Part shown: positions 1-9,454 of the stretch, one piece after another
Layout of the letters: every line of letters starts with the position of its first letter
How positions within the stretch are numbered: the first letter of the stretch is position 1
Source of the DNA: DATFDN01 sp963830565
GTDB lineage: Bacteria > Pseudomonadota > Alphaproteobacteria > Acetobacterales > Acetobacteraceae
DNA: 64,000 nt
Reading direction: 5' to 3'
Assembly (NCBI GenBank): GCA_963830565.1
Contig: CAWHMO010000007.1
Coordinates: 186,001-250,000 of the forward strand
Translations under genes and position numbers: made by a program
Notes under the pieces: model-generated
Told to the model about the DNA's origin: nothing
The model's input: only the letters and a program-made list of their open reading frames with translations
Database searches by the model: none

Positions 1-503
1 CCGCACTGCCGAAAGCGGCTGATCAACGCGCAGCAGAAAGTGCCAAGGTAGTGCTAAGGGCTTCACCAAACCGACAGCGGGGCAACTTCACACGCCCTTT
101 TCGAAATCGGAGTGCGAGCTGCATTGCTCCGATTGGCGAGGCGGCTGAGGGCAAATTTGAGCGGCAATTCATCAATCACCATCGGCTCGTAATCGCCGAG
201 CCCTTCCGTGCTCTCCTTGTGGTCTGGGCGATTCGGATCAGCCAAAGCATCGAGTGCATGTCGGGGCTTCGGAGATTACTGGAGCCGCTTCCGCTGGTCT
301 GGACGGACCAGAGGCTGGCGCTCGACGCGCATGCCGAACGCGATCCTATCGGCTCCGTGCCAGGAATGGGCTATTCAAGCCAACCCAGGGCGGAGCCTAT
401 GCATCTGCACGCGCGGGCAAGCTAACACCTCGAACTTCCGTCCTCCCTGGCACAGGGGTAACAATCGCGGCGCGCCCCGATGCAGGGCTGTGAGGAGGGG
501 GAC
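1..503. other. No recognisable gene; region upstream of acylase remnant
   Basis: Short open frames exist on both strands, but none has a convincing start, ribosome site or family signature. The only clear signal is the purine-rich GAGGAGGGG just before position 504, which belongs to the next gene. I see no tRNA, repeat or insertion-sequence end here. Confidence 0.5.
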
Positions 504-1346
504 ATGCGCCATCGCGCTCTCTGGTGTGCAGCTGCCGTCGCACTCTCGCTTGCGACAGCCCGCGCCGACACGGCCAACGGCTCGGCCAAAAGCGGAGGCG
601 AGATTCTCTGGGACACCTACGGCATCCCGCACATCTACGGCCCGGATCTGCTCACCGTCGTGCGCGGCTACGGCTATGCCCAGATGGAGAACCAGGCGGA
701 GACGCTGTTGACCAACATCGCCGCCGCGCGAGGCCGGTCGGCCGAGTATTTCGGCCCCGGCACGGGCAACGCGAACGTGCAGAACGACACGCTGGTGCGC
801 ACCGAAGGCATTCCCGACCGCGCCATCGACTGGTTGCAGGAAGGCGGCGCCTTCCAGCGCGCGGCTGAAGAGCCGCTCTCCACGCCCGTGGGTCTGGCAG
901 ACCCGGCGCAGGCCGTAGTGGACCTGGTCGCCGCGGCGCAGGCGGTGCAGCAGGCCTATGGTGCCCTCGATATCGCCTGGGGTGACGTGCACAGGACGGT
1001 GCTCGTCACCCACGATCCGCTGTTCCAGCAAGAGATCCCGGTTTCCAACCAGCCGGAGAGCGGGCCCGACGATCCGTTCGGCCCCGTGCGGGTCGTCAAT
1101 CCCTTTCCCGCGCAGGATGGAACGCCAGCGCTGTGGTCGTACGGTGGGGACGGGTATGTGCAGCTCGTCGAATTCGCCCCTGACGGTGCGCACGCGCAGG
1201 CCCTGCTGGGCTACGGCAACGCCTCGCGCCCCGGCTCGCCGCATATCGCCGACCAGCTGCCGCTATTCAACGCCAAGACGCTGCGCCCGGCTTGGCGGAC
1301 CCGGCAGGAAGTCGAGCAGCACACGGTCTCGCGCGAGCAATTCTAG
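504..1346 (+). pseudogene. Penicillin acylase family protein with large in-frame internal deletion
   Basis: Ntn-hydrolases of this family cleave N-acyl groups (penicillins, acyl-homoserine lactones) in the periplasm and are usually about 700-800 residues, made as a precursor cut into alpha and beta chains. This reading frame is 280 residues. It has a good signal peptide (residues 1-21), a typical alpha-chain start (GEILWDTYGIPHIYG at about 32), then jumps at about residue 120 (near 860) to a typical C-terminal beta-chain segment (AWGDVHRTVLVTHDP at about 158, then the DGYVQLVEFAPDG and GSPHIADQLPLF blocks). The middle, including the catalytic N-terminal Ser of the beta chain, is gone. The frame is kept across the junction. 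Start 504 is chosen over 480 because GAGGAGGGG lies just upstream. Almost certainly inactive as an acylase. Confidence 0.85.
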
Positions 1347-1496
1347 GCCGAACAGTGCTACGCCGGGGTCAGTCGGCAAGCTGCGGATCGGAAGGCTGAC
1401 CATCGAATGGCAGCTTCCTCCCTGACGGTGGTAGCGGCTCCCACGCGAGGGCCGCCGCGCTCGACCAATTCGGCAATGGCTGATTGGGTTTGCGCC

Positions 1497-2498
<1,002 letters not shown>

Positions 2499-2830
2499 GC
2501 CGATTAATATGGGCGCTACCCGTCCTCCGGGAACCAGCGCGACCCCTGGCTCGCCCTTCGACAGGGGCTCGCCTTGTCCGACAGGAAGTTGAGCTGGCCC
2601 GATACGTAGATGATGCCGCAGGTTCAGGTGCGTGGCTGGCCCGAGGCGAGGGGCCGGGCGCTTGCGGCACCGGGCCGCGGTCGCCCGCAAACGGTAACCT
2701 GCCGAGGTCCCGCTGAGGCGGAAGACCGGTTTGGGTCGGTGGCGGCGGTTGCTGCCGCGAGGCCGGACCTGTACCGCTTGACCGTTGGGGAGCGGATGCG
2801 GCGTTCTCTCGCTCTGCTTGGGAGGTGTTC
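2499..2830. other. Intergenic region between divergent LLM oxidoreductase and MBL hydrolase
   Basis: About 330 bases that should hold both divergent promoters. No confident gene. On the minus strand a short stretch around 2570-2620 reads IIYVSGQL, reminiscent of the RidA/YjgF start motif, but it runs into stops within a few dozen codons and is not annotated as a gene. Confidence 0.4.
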
Positions 2831-3607
2831 ATGACCCAGTTCGCCGCGGTGCTGACCCTGATCGGCGGCCCGACCGTGCTCATCGAGATCGGCGGGCTCC
2901 GGCTTCTTACCGATCCCACCTTCGACGGCCCGGGGACATATCAATTGCCGCACGTCACGCTGGAGAAGCAGGCCGGGCCGGCCCTTGCAGCGGCAGAGAT
3001 CGGCCGAATTGACGCGGTTCTGCTCAGCCATGACCAGCATGCCGATAACCTTGACAATGCGGGCCGTGACTTCCTTGGCGCGGTGCCGGCCGTGCTCACG
3101 ACCCGCGCCGGTGCGGAACGACTGGGTGGTGTCGCGCGTGGGCTGGCACCGTGGCAGACGGTGGAGATTATTGGGGCGGATGGCAGTCACCTCCAAGTGA
3201 CGGCCACGCCGGCACGCCATGGCCCCGCTGGGATCGAGCCGCTGTCGGGCGATGTCGTCGGCTTCCTAATCGGCCTGAACCAACCGGGCGACGCACTTTA
3301 CGTCACTGGCGATACCGTCTGGTATGAGGGTGTCGCAGAGGTTGCGCATCGCTATCGGCCCCGCCTTGTCATTCTCTTCGCTGGCTCTGCCAAGACACGC
3401 GGTCCTTTGCGGCTGACAATGGACGCCAACGATGCGATCGAGACCGCCCACGCATTCCCGTACGCCCAGATCGTTGCCATTCACAATGACAGCTGGGCGC
3501 ACTTCACCGAAACCCGCGAAGACCTGGAGCGCGCCTTTGCGGCGCTCGGGCTCGCCGACCAACTCCGAGGCCTCGCGGCCGGGACGGGCACCAGGCTGGA
3601 ACTCTGA
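2831..3607 (+). CDS. MBL-fold metallo-hydrolase (UlaG/RomA-like)
   Basis: A 258-residue metallo-beta-lactamase fold protein. The metal site is visible as SHDQHADNLD (a variant of HxHxDH) around residue 66, a further His in TPARHGPAGIE, the Asp in YVTGDTVWY, and a late His in IVAIHNDSWAHF. The segment GGPTVLIEIGGLRLLTDPTF is the typical first strand pair of the UlaG-like branch, whose members hydrolyse phosphoesters or lactones; the substrate here is unknown. GTG at 2825 is also in frame, but GGAGG at 2821-2825 sits correctly for ATG 2831. It converges with grxD across a palindrome. Confidence 0.85.
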   Translation: MTQFAAVLTLIGGPTVLIEIGGLRLLTDPTFDGPGTYQLPHVTLEKQAGPALAAAEIGRIDAVLLSHDQHADNLDNAGRDFLGAVPAVLTTRAGAERLGGVARGLAPWQTVEIIGADGSHLQVTATPARHGPAGIEPLSGDVVGFLIGLNQPGDALYVTGDTVWYEGVAEVAHRYRPRLVILFAGSAKTRGPLRLTMDANDAIETAHAFPYAQIVAIHNDSWAHFTETREDLERAFAALGLADQLRGLAAGTGTRLEL

Positions 3608-3699
3608 AACGCGACGGGAGAACCGGTGATCTCCGTCGGCAGAACGTAGGGGCAGGCGCGAAGATCCGCCCGGGTAGTTAAGGTACGGCACGCCTGGAC

Positions 3700-3715
3700 T
3701 CCCGCTTTCGCGGGA
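3700..3715. repeat. REP-like palindrome between convergent genes (possible terminator)
   Basis: TCCCGC-TTTC-GCGGGA forms a perfect 6-bp stem with a 4-base loop, in the context CTGGACTCCCGCTTTCGCGGGAA. This is the core of a very common bacterial extragenic palindrome. It lies between the ends of the MBL hydrolase and grxD genes and could end transcription from both sides. No second copy was noticed in the window. Confidence 0.6.
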
Positions 3716-3742
3716 ATAACGGGCTGCAACCGCAGGTCGGCG

Positions 3743-4084
3743 CTACGCCTCGGCCTGATGCGAGACGTCCTTTTCCTTCAGCAGCGTCTCCAGCTCGCCG
3801 GACTGGAACATCTCGGTGATGATGTCGCAGCCGCCGACGAGTTCGCCCTTTACATAAAGTTGCGGGATGGTCGGCCAGTTGGAGAACTGCTTGATGCCCT
3901 CGCGCAGCGCGGGATCCTCCAGCACGTTCGCCGTCTTGAACGGCACGTTGAGATGCGAAAGGATCTGGACGACGCGGGCGGAGAAGCCGCATTGCGGGAA
4001 CATCGCCGATCCCTTCATGTAGAGCATCACCGGATTCTCGGTGATCTCGGACTTGATGCGGTCGAAGACGGGCTGGTCGGACAT
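3743..4084 (-). CDS. grxD: Grx4-family monothiol glutaredoxin
   Basis: A 113-residue monothiol glutaredoxin, which carries [2Fe-2S] clusters and works with BolA proteins in iron-sulfur delivery and iron sensing. The CGFS active site is at residues 32-35 (FPQCGFSARVV), preceded by the MLYMKGS block; the glutathione-binding WPTIPQLYVKGELVGGCDI segment follows. Length matches the family. An open frame extends upstream, but MSDQPVFDRI at 4084 is the family start. It lies 13 bases after the BolA-family gene in the same orientation, and that BolA follows purL: a well-known alphaproteobacterial arrangement that supports a shared transcript. Confidence 0.95.
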   Translation of the reverse strand: MSDQPVFDRIKSEITENPVMLYMKGSAMFPQCGFSARVVQILSHLNVPFKTANVLEDPALREGIKQFSNWPTIPQLYVKGELVGGCDIITEMFQSGELETLLKEKDVSHQAEA

Positions 4085-4097
4085 GGGTGTTCGTTCC

Positions 4098-4331
4098 TTA
4101 CTCGGGGGCCGATGTCTGCAACGCGAGCGCGTGTAGTTCGCCGCCCATGCGGCCGCGCAGGGCGGCGTAGACGAGTTGGTGCTGGCGCACGCGGGCCAGC
4201 CCTCGGAACTGTTCCGAGATGACCGTCGCCGCGTAGTGGTCACCGTCGCCAGCCAGATCCTCGACGGTCACGCGTGCGTCGGGGAGCGCGGCCCGGATCA
4301 GCGATTCGATTTCGCTGGCTGGCATCGGCAT
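4098..4331 (-). CDS. BolA family protein
   Basis: A 77-residue BolA-fold protein, the usual partner of CGFS glutaredoxins in [2Fe-2S] handling. Recognised by the IESLIRAALPDARVTVEDLAG start, the GDHYAATVISEQFRGL strand and the helix RVRQHQLVYAALRG containing the conserved His. Start at 4331 has GAGGAG six bases upstream; an in-frame ATG two codons later is the alternative. It sits 10 bases after purL and 13 before grxD. Whether it is BolA proper or the IbaG type is not settled here. Confidence 0.93.
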   Translation of the reverse strand: MPMPASEIESLIRAALPDARVTVEDLAGDGDHYAATVISEQFRGLARVRQHQLVYAALRGRMGGELHALALQTSAPE

Positions 4332-4341
4332 GTCCGTCTCC

Positions 4342-6531
4342 TCAGCTTTGCATCCACGCGGGGAAGAACCGCTCGTGCGCGGCGCGCAAGGTCGCCACGG
4401 ATATGGTTCCGCCGTCGGGGAGTGTCAAATCCTGCCCGCCCGAGGTGCCGATGCGCGCCGCGGGAATGCCCAACGCCTCGGCCGCGCGCACCAGCGTGCT
4501 CGAGTCCGCCACGGCCAGCACATAGCGGCCCTGGTCCTCGCCGAACCAGAAAGCGTGTCCGGGGATGTCGCGCGGGCCGGCGGACAGGCGCGCGCCCGTC
4601 ATCCCGGCCATCGCCATCTCCGCGACCGCGACCAGCAGCCCGCCGTCGGAGACGTCGTGGCAGGCGCGCACGTTTCCGGCCAGGATCTGCCCGCGCACGA
4701 AGTCGCCCGCAGCCCGCTCCGCCGCGAGATCGACCGGTGGCGGCGCTCCTTCCTCGCGGCCGGCGACCTCGCGCAGCCACAGCGATTGCCCAAGCCAGCC
4801 GCGGGTCTGGCCGATCAGCACCAGGTCGAGCCAGGGGCGGAGCGCAATGCCGGCCGCCTTGGCCGCGTCGTCGAGGACGCCGAGCCCCCCGATCGCGGGC
4901 GTCGGCAGGATCGCGCGGCCCTCGGTCTCGTTGTAGAGACTGACGTTCCCGCTTACGACCGGGAAGCTCAACGCCTCGCAGGCGGCGGCCATGCCCCGAA
5001 TCGCCGCGGCGAATTGGCCCATGACCTCCGGCTTCTCGGGATTGCCGAAATTCAGGTTGTCGGTGATGGCGAGCGGGCGGGCCCCAACCGCGGTCAGGTT
5101 GCGCCACGCCTCGGCGACCGCCTGGCGTCCCCCGGTTTCTGCGTCGGCGGCGCAATAGCGCGGCGTGCAGTCGGTGGTCAGCGCCAGCGCCATGGGCGTG
5201 TTCTCGATCTTCACCACCGCCGCGTCGGCCTGGCCCGGACGCTTGACCGTCTGCCCGCCCACCAGGGCGTCGTACTGGTCCCAGATCCAGGCGCGCGAGC
5301 AGAGATCGGGGCAGGCGAGCAGTCGCTCCAGGCCACGCGTCAGGCCGAGCCGATCTTCTACGCGGGCCGCCGACAACGGCGCGGGCTTCGGCGTCTCCAC
5401 GGTGGGGCGATGATAGAGCGGCGCCTGGTCCGACAACGGGGCGAGCGGGATATCGGCCGCCACCTGAGCCTGGTGGCGCACGACGATGCGGCCCGTATCG
5501 GTGATCCGGCCGATGACCGCGAAATCGAGCTCCCATTTTTCGAAGATCGCGCGGGCCTGATCCTCACGCTCGGGGCGAAGGACCATCAGCATGCGCTCCT
5601 GGCTTTCGGAGAGCATCATCTCGTACGCGGTCATGTCCGGCTCGCGCTGCGGCACGTGATCGAGCTCAAGCTCGATCCCCACGCCGCCCTTTCCGGCCAT
5701 CTCGACCGAGGAGGAGGTGAGGCCGGCCGCGCCCATGTCCTGGATGGCGATGATGGCATCGGTCGCCATCAGCTCCAGGCAGGCTTCGATGAGCAGCTTC
5801 TCCGTGAACGGGTCGCCAACCTGAACGGTCGGGCGCTTCGCTTCGGCGTCGGCGCCGAACTCGGTCGAGGCCATGGTCGCTCCGTGGATGCCGTCGCGCC
5901 CGGTCTTGGAGCCCACGTAGACCACCGGGTTGCCCACGCCGGTGGCGGCCGAGAGGAAGATGCGGTCGCGGCGAGCGACGCCCACGGTCATGGCGTTGAC
6001 CAGCGGGTTGCCGTCATAGGCTGGGTGGAAGTTGACCTCGCCGCCCACGGTGGGCACGCCCACGCAGTTGCCGTAGCCGCCGATCCCGCGCACCACGCCG
6101 TCCACCACGCGCTTCGTGACGGGGTTCGCGGGGCTGCCGAAGCGCAAGGCGTTCAGGTTGGCGACGGGGCGGGCGCCCATGGTGAACACGTCGCGCAGGA
6201 TGCCGCCGACGCCGGTCGCGGCCCCCTGGTAGGGTTCGATGAAGCTCGGGTGGTTGTGGCTCTCCATCTTGAAGACGGCCGCGAGCCCGCGGCCGATATC
6301 GACCACGCCGGCGTTCTCGCCCGGCCCGTGGATGACCCATGGCGCCGTGGTCGGAAGCTGTCGCAGCCCCACGCGCGAGGACTTGTACGAACAGTGCTCG
6401 CTCCACATCACGCTGAACACGCCGAGCTCGGTCAGCGACGGCGCGCGGCCGAGGATTTCGAGCACCTTCTGATATTCCTCGCCGCTCAGCCCAAATTCAC
6501 GGGCGAGCGACTGGTTTACGTCGCGCTGCAT
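4342..6531 (-). CDS. purL: Phosphoribosylformylglycinamidine synthase subunit PurL
   Basis: The large ATP-dependent subunit of FGAM synthase (step 4 of de novo purine synthesis), which works with PurQ and PurS. The protein is 729 residues, the normal size of the small PurL type lacking its own glutaminase domain. Visible signatures: MWSEHCSYKSSR at 42-53 with the catalytic His, PWVIHGPGENAGVVD, FKMESHNHPSF, and DMGAAGLTSSS; the repeated AIRS-type halves are both present. Codons open upstream to 6570 but would run through a strong hairpin, so MQRDVNQSLAREF at 6531 is taken as start. It follows purQ after a 90-base gap holding that hairpin and is followed closely by the BolA-family gene. Confidence 0.96.
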   Translation of the reverse strand: MQRDVNQSLAREFGLSGEEYQKVLEILGRAPSLTELGVFSVMWSEHCSYKSSRVGLRQLPTTAPWVIHGPGENAGVVDIGRGLAAVFKMESHNHPSFIEPYQGAATGVGGILRDVFTMGARPVANLNALRFGSPANPVTKRVVDGVVRGIGGYGNCVGVPTVGGEVNFHPAYDGNPLVNAMTVGVARRDRIFLSAATGVGNPVVYVGSKTGRDGIHGATMASTEFGADAEAKRPTVQVGDPFTEKLLIEACLELMATDAIIAIQDMGAAGLTSSSVEMAGKGGVGIELELDHVPQREPDMTAYEMMLSESQERMLMVLRPEREDQARAIFEKWELDFAVIGRITDTGRIVVRHQAQVAADIPLAPLSDQAPLYHRPTVETPKPAPLSAARVEDRLGLTRGLERLLACPDLCSRAWIWDQYDALVGGQTVKRPGQADAAVVKIENTPMALALTTDCTPRYCAADAETGGRQAVAEAWRNLTAVGARPLAITDNLNFGNPEKPEVMGQFAAAIRGMAAACEALSFPVVSGNVSLYNETEGRAILPTPAIGGLGVLDDAAKAAGIALRPWLDLVLIGQTRGWLGQSLWLREVAGREEGAPPPVDLAAERAAGDFVRGQILAGNVRACHDVSDGGLLVAVAEMAMAGMTGARLSAGPRDIPGHAFWFGEDQGRYVLAVADSSTLVRAAEALGIPAARIGTSGGQDLTLPDGGTISVATLRAAHERFFPAWMQS

Positions 6532-6557
6532 GAAATCCCGGCATTCACAGATGGCAA

Positions 6558-6584
6558 CCTCTCCCCCCATTCCGGGGGGAGAGG
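6558..6584. repeat. Perfect 11-bp stem hairpin between purQ and purL
   Basis: CCTCTCCCCCC, a 5-base loop ATTCC, then GGGGGGAGAGG. The stem is perfect and very stable but has no following T-run on either strand. It sits just upstream of the purL start, between purQ and purL. It may be a dispersed extragenic palindrome, an attenuating or processing stem that lowers purL relative to purC-purS-purQ, or a weak terminator. Confidence 0.7.
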
Positions 6585-6621
6585 GGCTATTTCGGCGCTC
6601 TCGGCGCAGACACGCATGTCG

Positions 6622-7311
6622 CTACGCCGCCAGCATCGCGAGCGCGTCGAACAGCGGCTTGCCGTCCGTGCCGCCCATGAGGGGATCGACGAGATCCTCG
6701 GGGTGCGGCATCAGCCCAAGGATGCGCAGATCGGGGCTGTAGATGCCGGCGATCGCGCGGGCGCTGCCGTTGCGGTTCGCTTCCGGCGCGAGATCCCCCC
6801 CCGGCGTCACGTAACGGAACGCGACCAGGCCCTCGTTCTCCAGCCGATCGAGGGTCGCCTCGTCGGCGACGAAATTGCCGTCGCCATGCGCCATCGGAGC
6901 CCGGAACACCTGGCCGCGCTGATAGCGGGCGGCAAAGACCGTATCGGCACGCTCGACCCGGAGGTGGCAGTCGGCCGCGATGAAGCGAAGCCCGGCGTTG
7001 CGCAGCAGGGCGCCCGGCAGCAGCCCCGCCTCGGTGAGGATCTGAAAGCCGTTGCACACGCCCAGGATGTATCCGCCCTTCGCGGCGAAATCGCGCACCG
7101 CGCCCATGACCGGCGACTGCGCCGCCATGGCGCCGCAGCGCAGATAGTCGCCGTAGCTAAACCCGCCGGGGATCACCACCACATCAAGCCCCGCCAGATC
7201 GGTCTCGGTGTGCCAGACCATACGCGGCGCCCGGCCGGAGGACCGCTCGAGCGCGATCGCCATGTCACGCTCGCGGTTGATGCCGGGGAAGGTGACGATG
7301 CCGGCCCTCAT
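6622..7311 (-). CDS. purQ: Phosphoribosylformylglycinamidine synthase subunit PurQ (glutaminase)
   Basis: A class I glutamine amidotransferase of 229 residues that supplies ammonia to PurL. The nucleophile is Cys86 in YILGVCNGFQIL and the other triad members are His203 and Glu205 in LMPHPEDLVDP; IPGGFSYGDYLRCGA is the family block. The N-terminal motif reads FPGINRERD rather than the commoner FPGSNCDRD, a mild variation. Its start codon overlaps the purS stop by four bases (ATGA), indicating translational coupling. Confidence 0.96.
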   Translation of the reverse strand: MRAGIVTFPGINRERDMAIALERSSGRAPRMVWHTETDLAGLDVVVIPGGFSYGDYLRCGAMAAQSPVMGAVRDFAAKGGYILGVCNGFQILTEAGLLPGALLRNAGLRFIAADCHLRVERADTVFAARYQRGQVFRAPMAHGDGNFVADEATLDRLENEGLVAFRYVTPGGDLAPEANRNGSARAIAGIYSPDLRILGLMPHPEDLVDPLMGGTDGKPLFDALAMLAA

Positions 7312-7553
7312 TGCCCCTCCACCGAGACGCGCCAGCTCTCGATCACCGCGTTGGCAAGCAGGCGGCGTGCCATCTCCTCGGCGGCGGCGCGCGCCTTCGC
7401 CGGGTCGGTCTCGGCAAGATCGAGCTCGATGACCTTTCCGGCACGGACATCGGCGATGCCCCCGAAGCCGAGGCCGGCCAGGGCGTGACCGATGGCCTTG
7501 CCCTGGGGGTCCAGCACGCCCGCCTTGGGCATGACCGTCACGACCGCCCTCAC
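7308..7553 (-). CDS. purS: Phosphoribosylformylglycinamidine synthase subunit PurS
   Basis: An 81-residue PurS, the small dimeric protein that joins PurL and PurQ in the FGAM synthase complex. Signature segments are VRAVVTVMPKAGVLDPQGKAI-type N-terminus and GFGGIADVRAGKVIEL. The start is GTG at 7553, whose GTGA overlaps the purC stop; the end overlaps purQ by four bases. These two overlaps make purC-purS-purQ one tightly coupled unit. A later in-frame ATG would cut off the first conserved strand, so GTG is preferred. Confidence 0.93.
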   Translation of the reverse strand: MRAVVTVMPKAGVLDPQGKAIGHALAGLGFGGIADVRAGKVIELDLAETDPAKARAAAEEMARRLLANAVIESWRVSVEGQ

Positions 7554-8314
7554 TGCATCATCTCCGGGCCCTTCATGTCGCGCGAGCCGGCCTCGGGCAG
7601 GATGCCGAGACGCTTGGCGACCTCCTGGTAAGCTTCCTCGACCTTGCCGAGGTCGCGGCGGAAGCGGTCCTTGTCCATCTTCTCGTTGGTCTTGCTGTCC
7701 CAGAGCCGGCAGTTGTCGGGACTGATCTCGTCGGCCAGCACGATGCGCATCTCCTCGTTCTCCCAAAGCCGGCCGAACTCCAGTTTGAAATCGACCAGGG
7801 TGATGCCGACACCGAGGAACAGCCCAGTGAGGAAGTCGTTGGTCCTCAAGGACAATGCAACCACGTCGTCGAGATCCTGGGTGGAGGCCCAGCCGAAGCA
7901 GGTGATGTGCTCCTCCGAGACCAGCGGATCGCCGAGCGAATCGTTCTTGTAGTTGTATTCGATGATCGAGCGGGGCAGCCTGGTGCCCTCCGGGATGCTC
8001 AGCCGCTGGCTCAGGCTGCCGGCAGCGATGTTGCGCACCACGATCTCGAGCGGGATGATCTCCACCTCGCGGATGAGCTGCTCGCGCATGTTCAGGCGGC
8101 GGACGAAATGGGTCGGGATGCCGATCTCGGCCAGGCGCTGCATCAGGTATTCGCTGATCCGGTTGTTCAGCACGCCCTTGCCGGTGATGATGCCCTTCTT
8201 CTGGGCGTTGAACGCCGTGGCATCGTCCTTGAAATACTGCACCAGGGTGCCGGGCTCCGGCCCCTCGAACAGGATTTTCGCTTTACCTTCATAGAGCTGG
8301 CGGCGGCGGGCCAT
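7550..8314 (-). CDS. purC: Phosphoribosylaminoimidazole-succinocarboxamide synthase
   Basis: SAICAR synthetase, 254 residues, joining CAIR and aspartate with ATP in purine synthesis. Family blocks are clear: RRRQLYEGKAKILFEG, KDDATAFNAQKKG, GIPTHFVRRL, IPLEIVVRNIAAGS, LVDFKLEFGR and LADEISPDNCRLWD. The start at 8314 has AGGGGA seven bases upstream; the long upstream extension is not coding-like for this family. First gene of the purine operon on the minus strand, divergent from the ABC permease pair. Confidence 0.96.
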   Translation of the reverse strand: MARRRQLYEGKAKILFEGPEPGTLVQYFKDDATAFNAQKKGIITGKGVLNNRISEYLMQRLAEIGIPTHFVRRLNMREQLIREVEIIPLEIVVRNIAAGSLSQRLSIPEGTRLPRSIIEYNYKNDSLGDPLVSEEHITCFGWASTQDLDDVVALSLRTNDFLTGLFLGVGITLVDFKLEFGRLWENEEMRIVLADEISPDNCRLWDSKTNEKMDKDRFRRDLGKVEEAYQEVAKRLGILPEAGSRDMKGPEMMQ

Positions 8315-8509
8315 GGCGATCCCCTGAGAGCGTCCTCCGGCCCGGAGGGGGCGAGGAACGCGCGACCGCCCCGGCACGGGCACGGCGGGCGGGATATAAC
8401 AACGCAAGCCGCGCCGCGCCAAACATCCGGCCCGCAATGGAGCCTGCGCGGGGCTTGCGCAATTCGGCTCCTCGACGGCAAGTAGCGGGCTCGATCGGAA
8501 GGAGCCGAT

Positions 8510-9454
8510 GTGCGCGGACATCTCGGCGCGCGGCTGGCGCAGGTCATTCCCACGCTCCTGCTGGTGAGCGTGCTGGTCTTCTGCCTGCAGCAGCTCATGC
8601 CGGGCGACCCGGCCGTCGTGATGGCCGGCGACAGCGCCGATCCGCAGACGATCGCGCAGATCCGCGCTGAGCTGTGGCTGGATCGCCCGCTACCCGCGCA
8701 GTACGTCCACTGGCTCGGCAATGTGCTGCACGGCAATCTCGGCTATTCCTGGCGCAACCGCGAGGATGTTTCCGTGCTGATCGGGGAGAAGCTGCCAGTC
8801 ACGGCGCAGCTCGCGGTGATGGCCTTCGTCATCGCGGCGGCGATTGGCATTCCGACCGGCGTCCTGGCCGCGGTGCGGCGCAACTCGGTCTGGGACTACC
8901 TCGCCAATGCCGTGGGGCTCGCCGGGCTCTCGATCCCGACCTTCTGGCTCGGGATCATGATGATCCTGCTATTCTCGGTCCGGCTGGGCTGGCTCCCGCC
9001 TTCGGGCTATGTGGCGCTGACCGAGGACTGGGTGCGCTCGCTCGCCACCACCATCATGCCTGCCTTCGTCCTGGGCAGTGCAATCGCGGCGGTGCTGATG
9101 CGCCACACCAGAAGCGCCATGCTCGGCGCCATGGGGCAGGATTTCATCCGCACCGCGCGCGCCAAGGGTTTGCGGGAATCGGTGGTCGTGGTGCGTCACG
9201 CGCTGCGCAACGCGCTGATCCCGGTGGTGACGCTGGGTGCGCTGGAGCTGGGAACCTTGCTCTCCGGCGCGGTGCTGACCGAGCAGGTGTTCAGCATCCC
9301 CGGCTTCGGCAAGATGATCGTGGACGCGGTGTTCAACCGCGACTACCCGGTGGTGCAGGGGGTGGTGCTGATCACCGCCACGCTGATCGTGGTGCTGAAC
9401 CTGCTCGCCGACGTGCTCTACGTGCTCATCAACCCAAGGCTGCGCGCGACATGA
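8510..9454 (+). CDS. ABC transporter permease, DppB/OppB type
   Basis: A 314-residue inner-membrane subunit of a peptide/nickel-type ABC importer. The order is standard: an N-terminal membrane helix (VIPTLLLVSVLVFCLQQL), the MPGDPA motif, the periplasmic LDRPLPAQYVHWLGNVLHG segment, five further helices and the EAA loop (DFIRTARAKGLRESVVVVRHALRNA) that contacts the ATPase. The start is GTG 8510, six bases after AAGGAG; an ATG two bases before is out of frame. The stop overlaps the next gene (ATGA). No substrate-binding protein or ATPase gene is adjacent, so those parts must be encoded elsewhere. Confidence 0.92.
   Translation: MRGHLGARLAQVIPTLLLVSVLVFCLQQLMPGDPAVVMAGDSADPQTIAQIRAELWLDRPLPAQYVHWLGNVLHGNLGYSWRNREDVSVLIGEKLPVTAQLAVMAFVIAAAIGIPTGVLAAVRRNSVWDYLANAVGLAGLSIPTFWLGIMMILLFSVRLGWLPPSGYVALTEDWVRSLATTIMPAFVLGSAIAAVLMRHTRSAMLGAMGQDFIRTARAKGLRESVVVVRHALRNALIPVVTLGALELGTLLSGAVLTEQVFSIPGFGKMIVDAVFNRDYPVVQGVVLITATLIVVLNLLADVLYVLINPRLRAT

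Noticed and set aside
63..245. Small minus-strand frame near the window start
   Set aside because: It would need a TTG start without a ribosome site and has no recognisable domain.
2560..2625. Minus-strand IIYVSGQLN-like motif resembling RidA/YjgF
   Set aside because: Too short, no rest of the domain, early stop; cannot be told from chance.
4330..7488. A very long open plus-strand frame of more than 1000 codons opposite purL and purQ
   Set aside because: It is the antisense shadow of well-recognised purine genes in GC-rich DNA; the product has no family features and is low-complexity Arg/Gly/Ala/His-rich.
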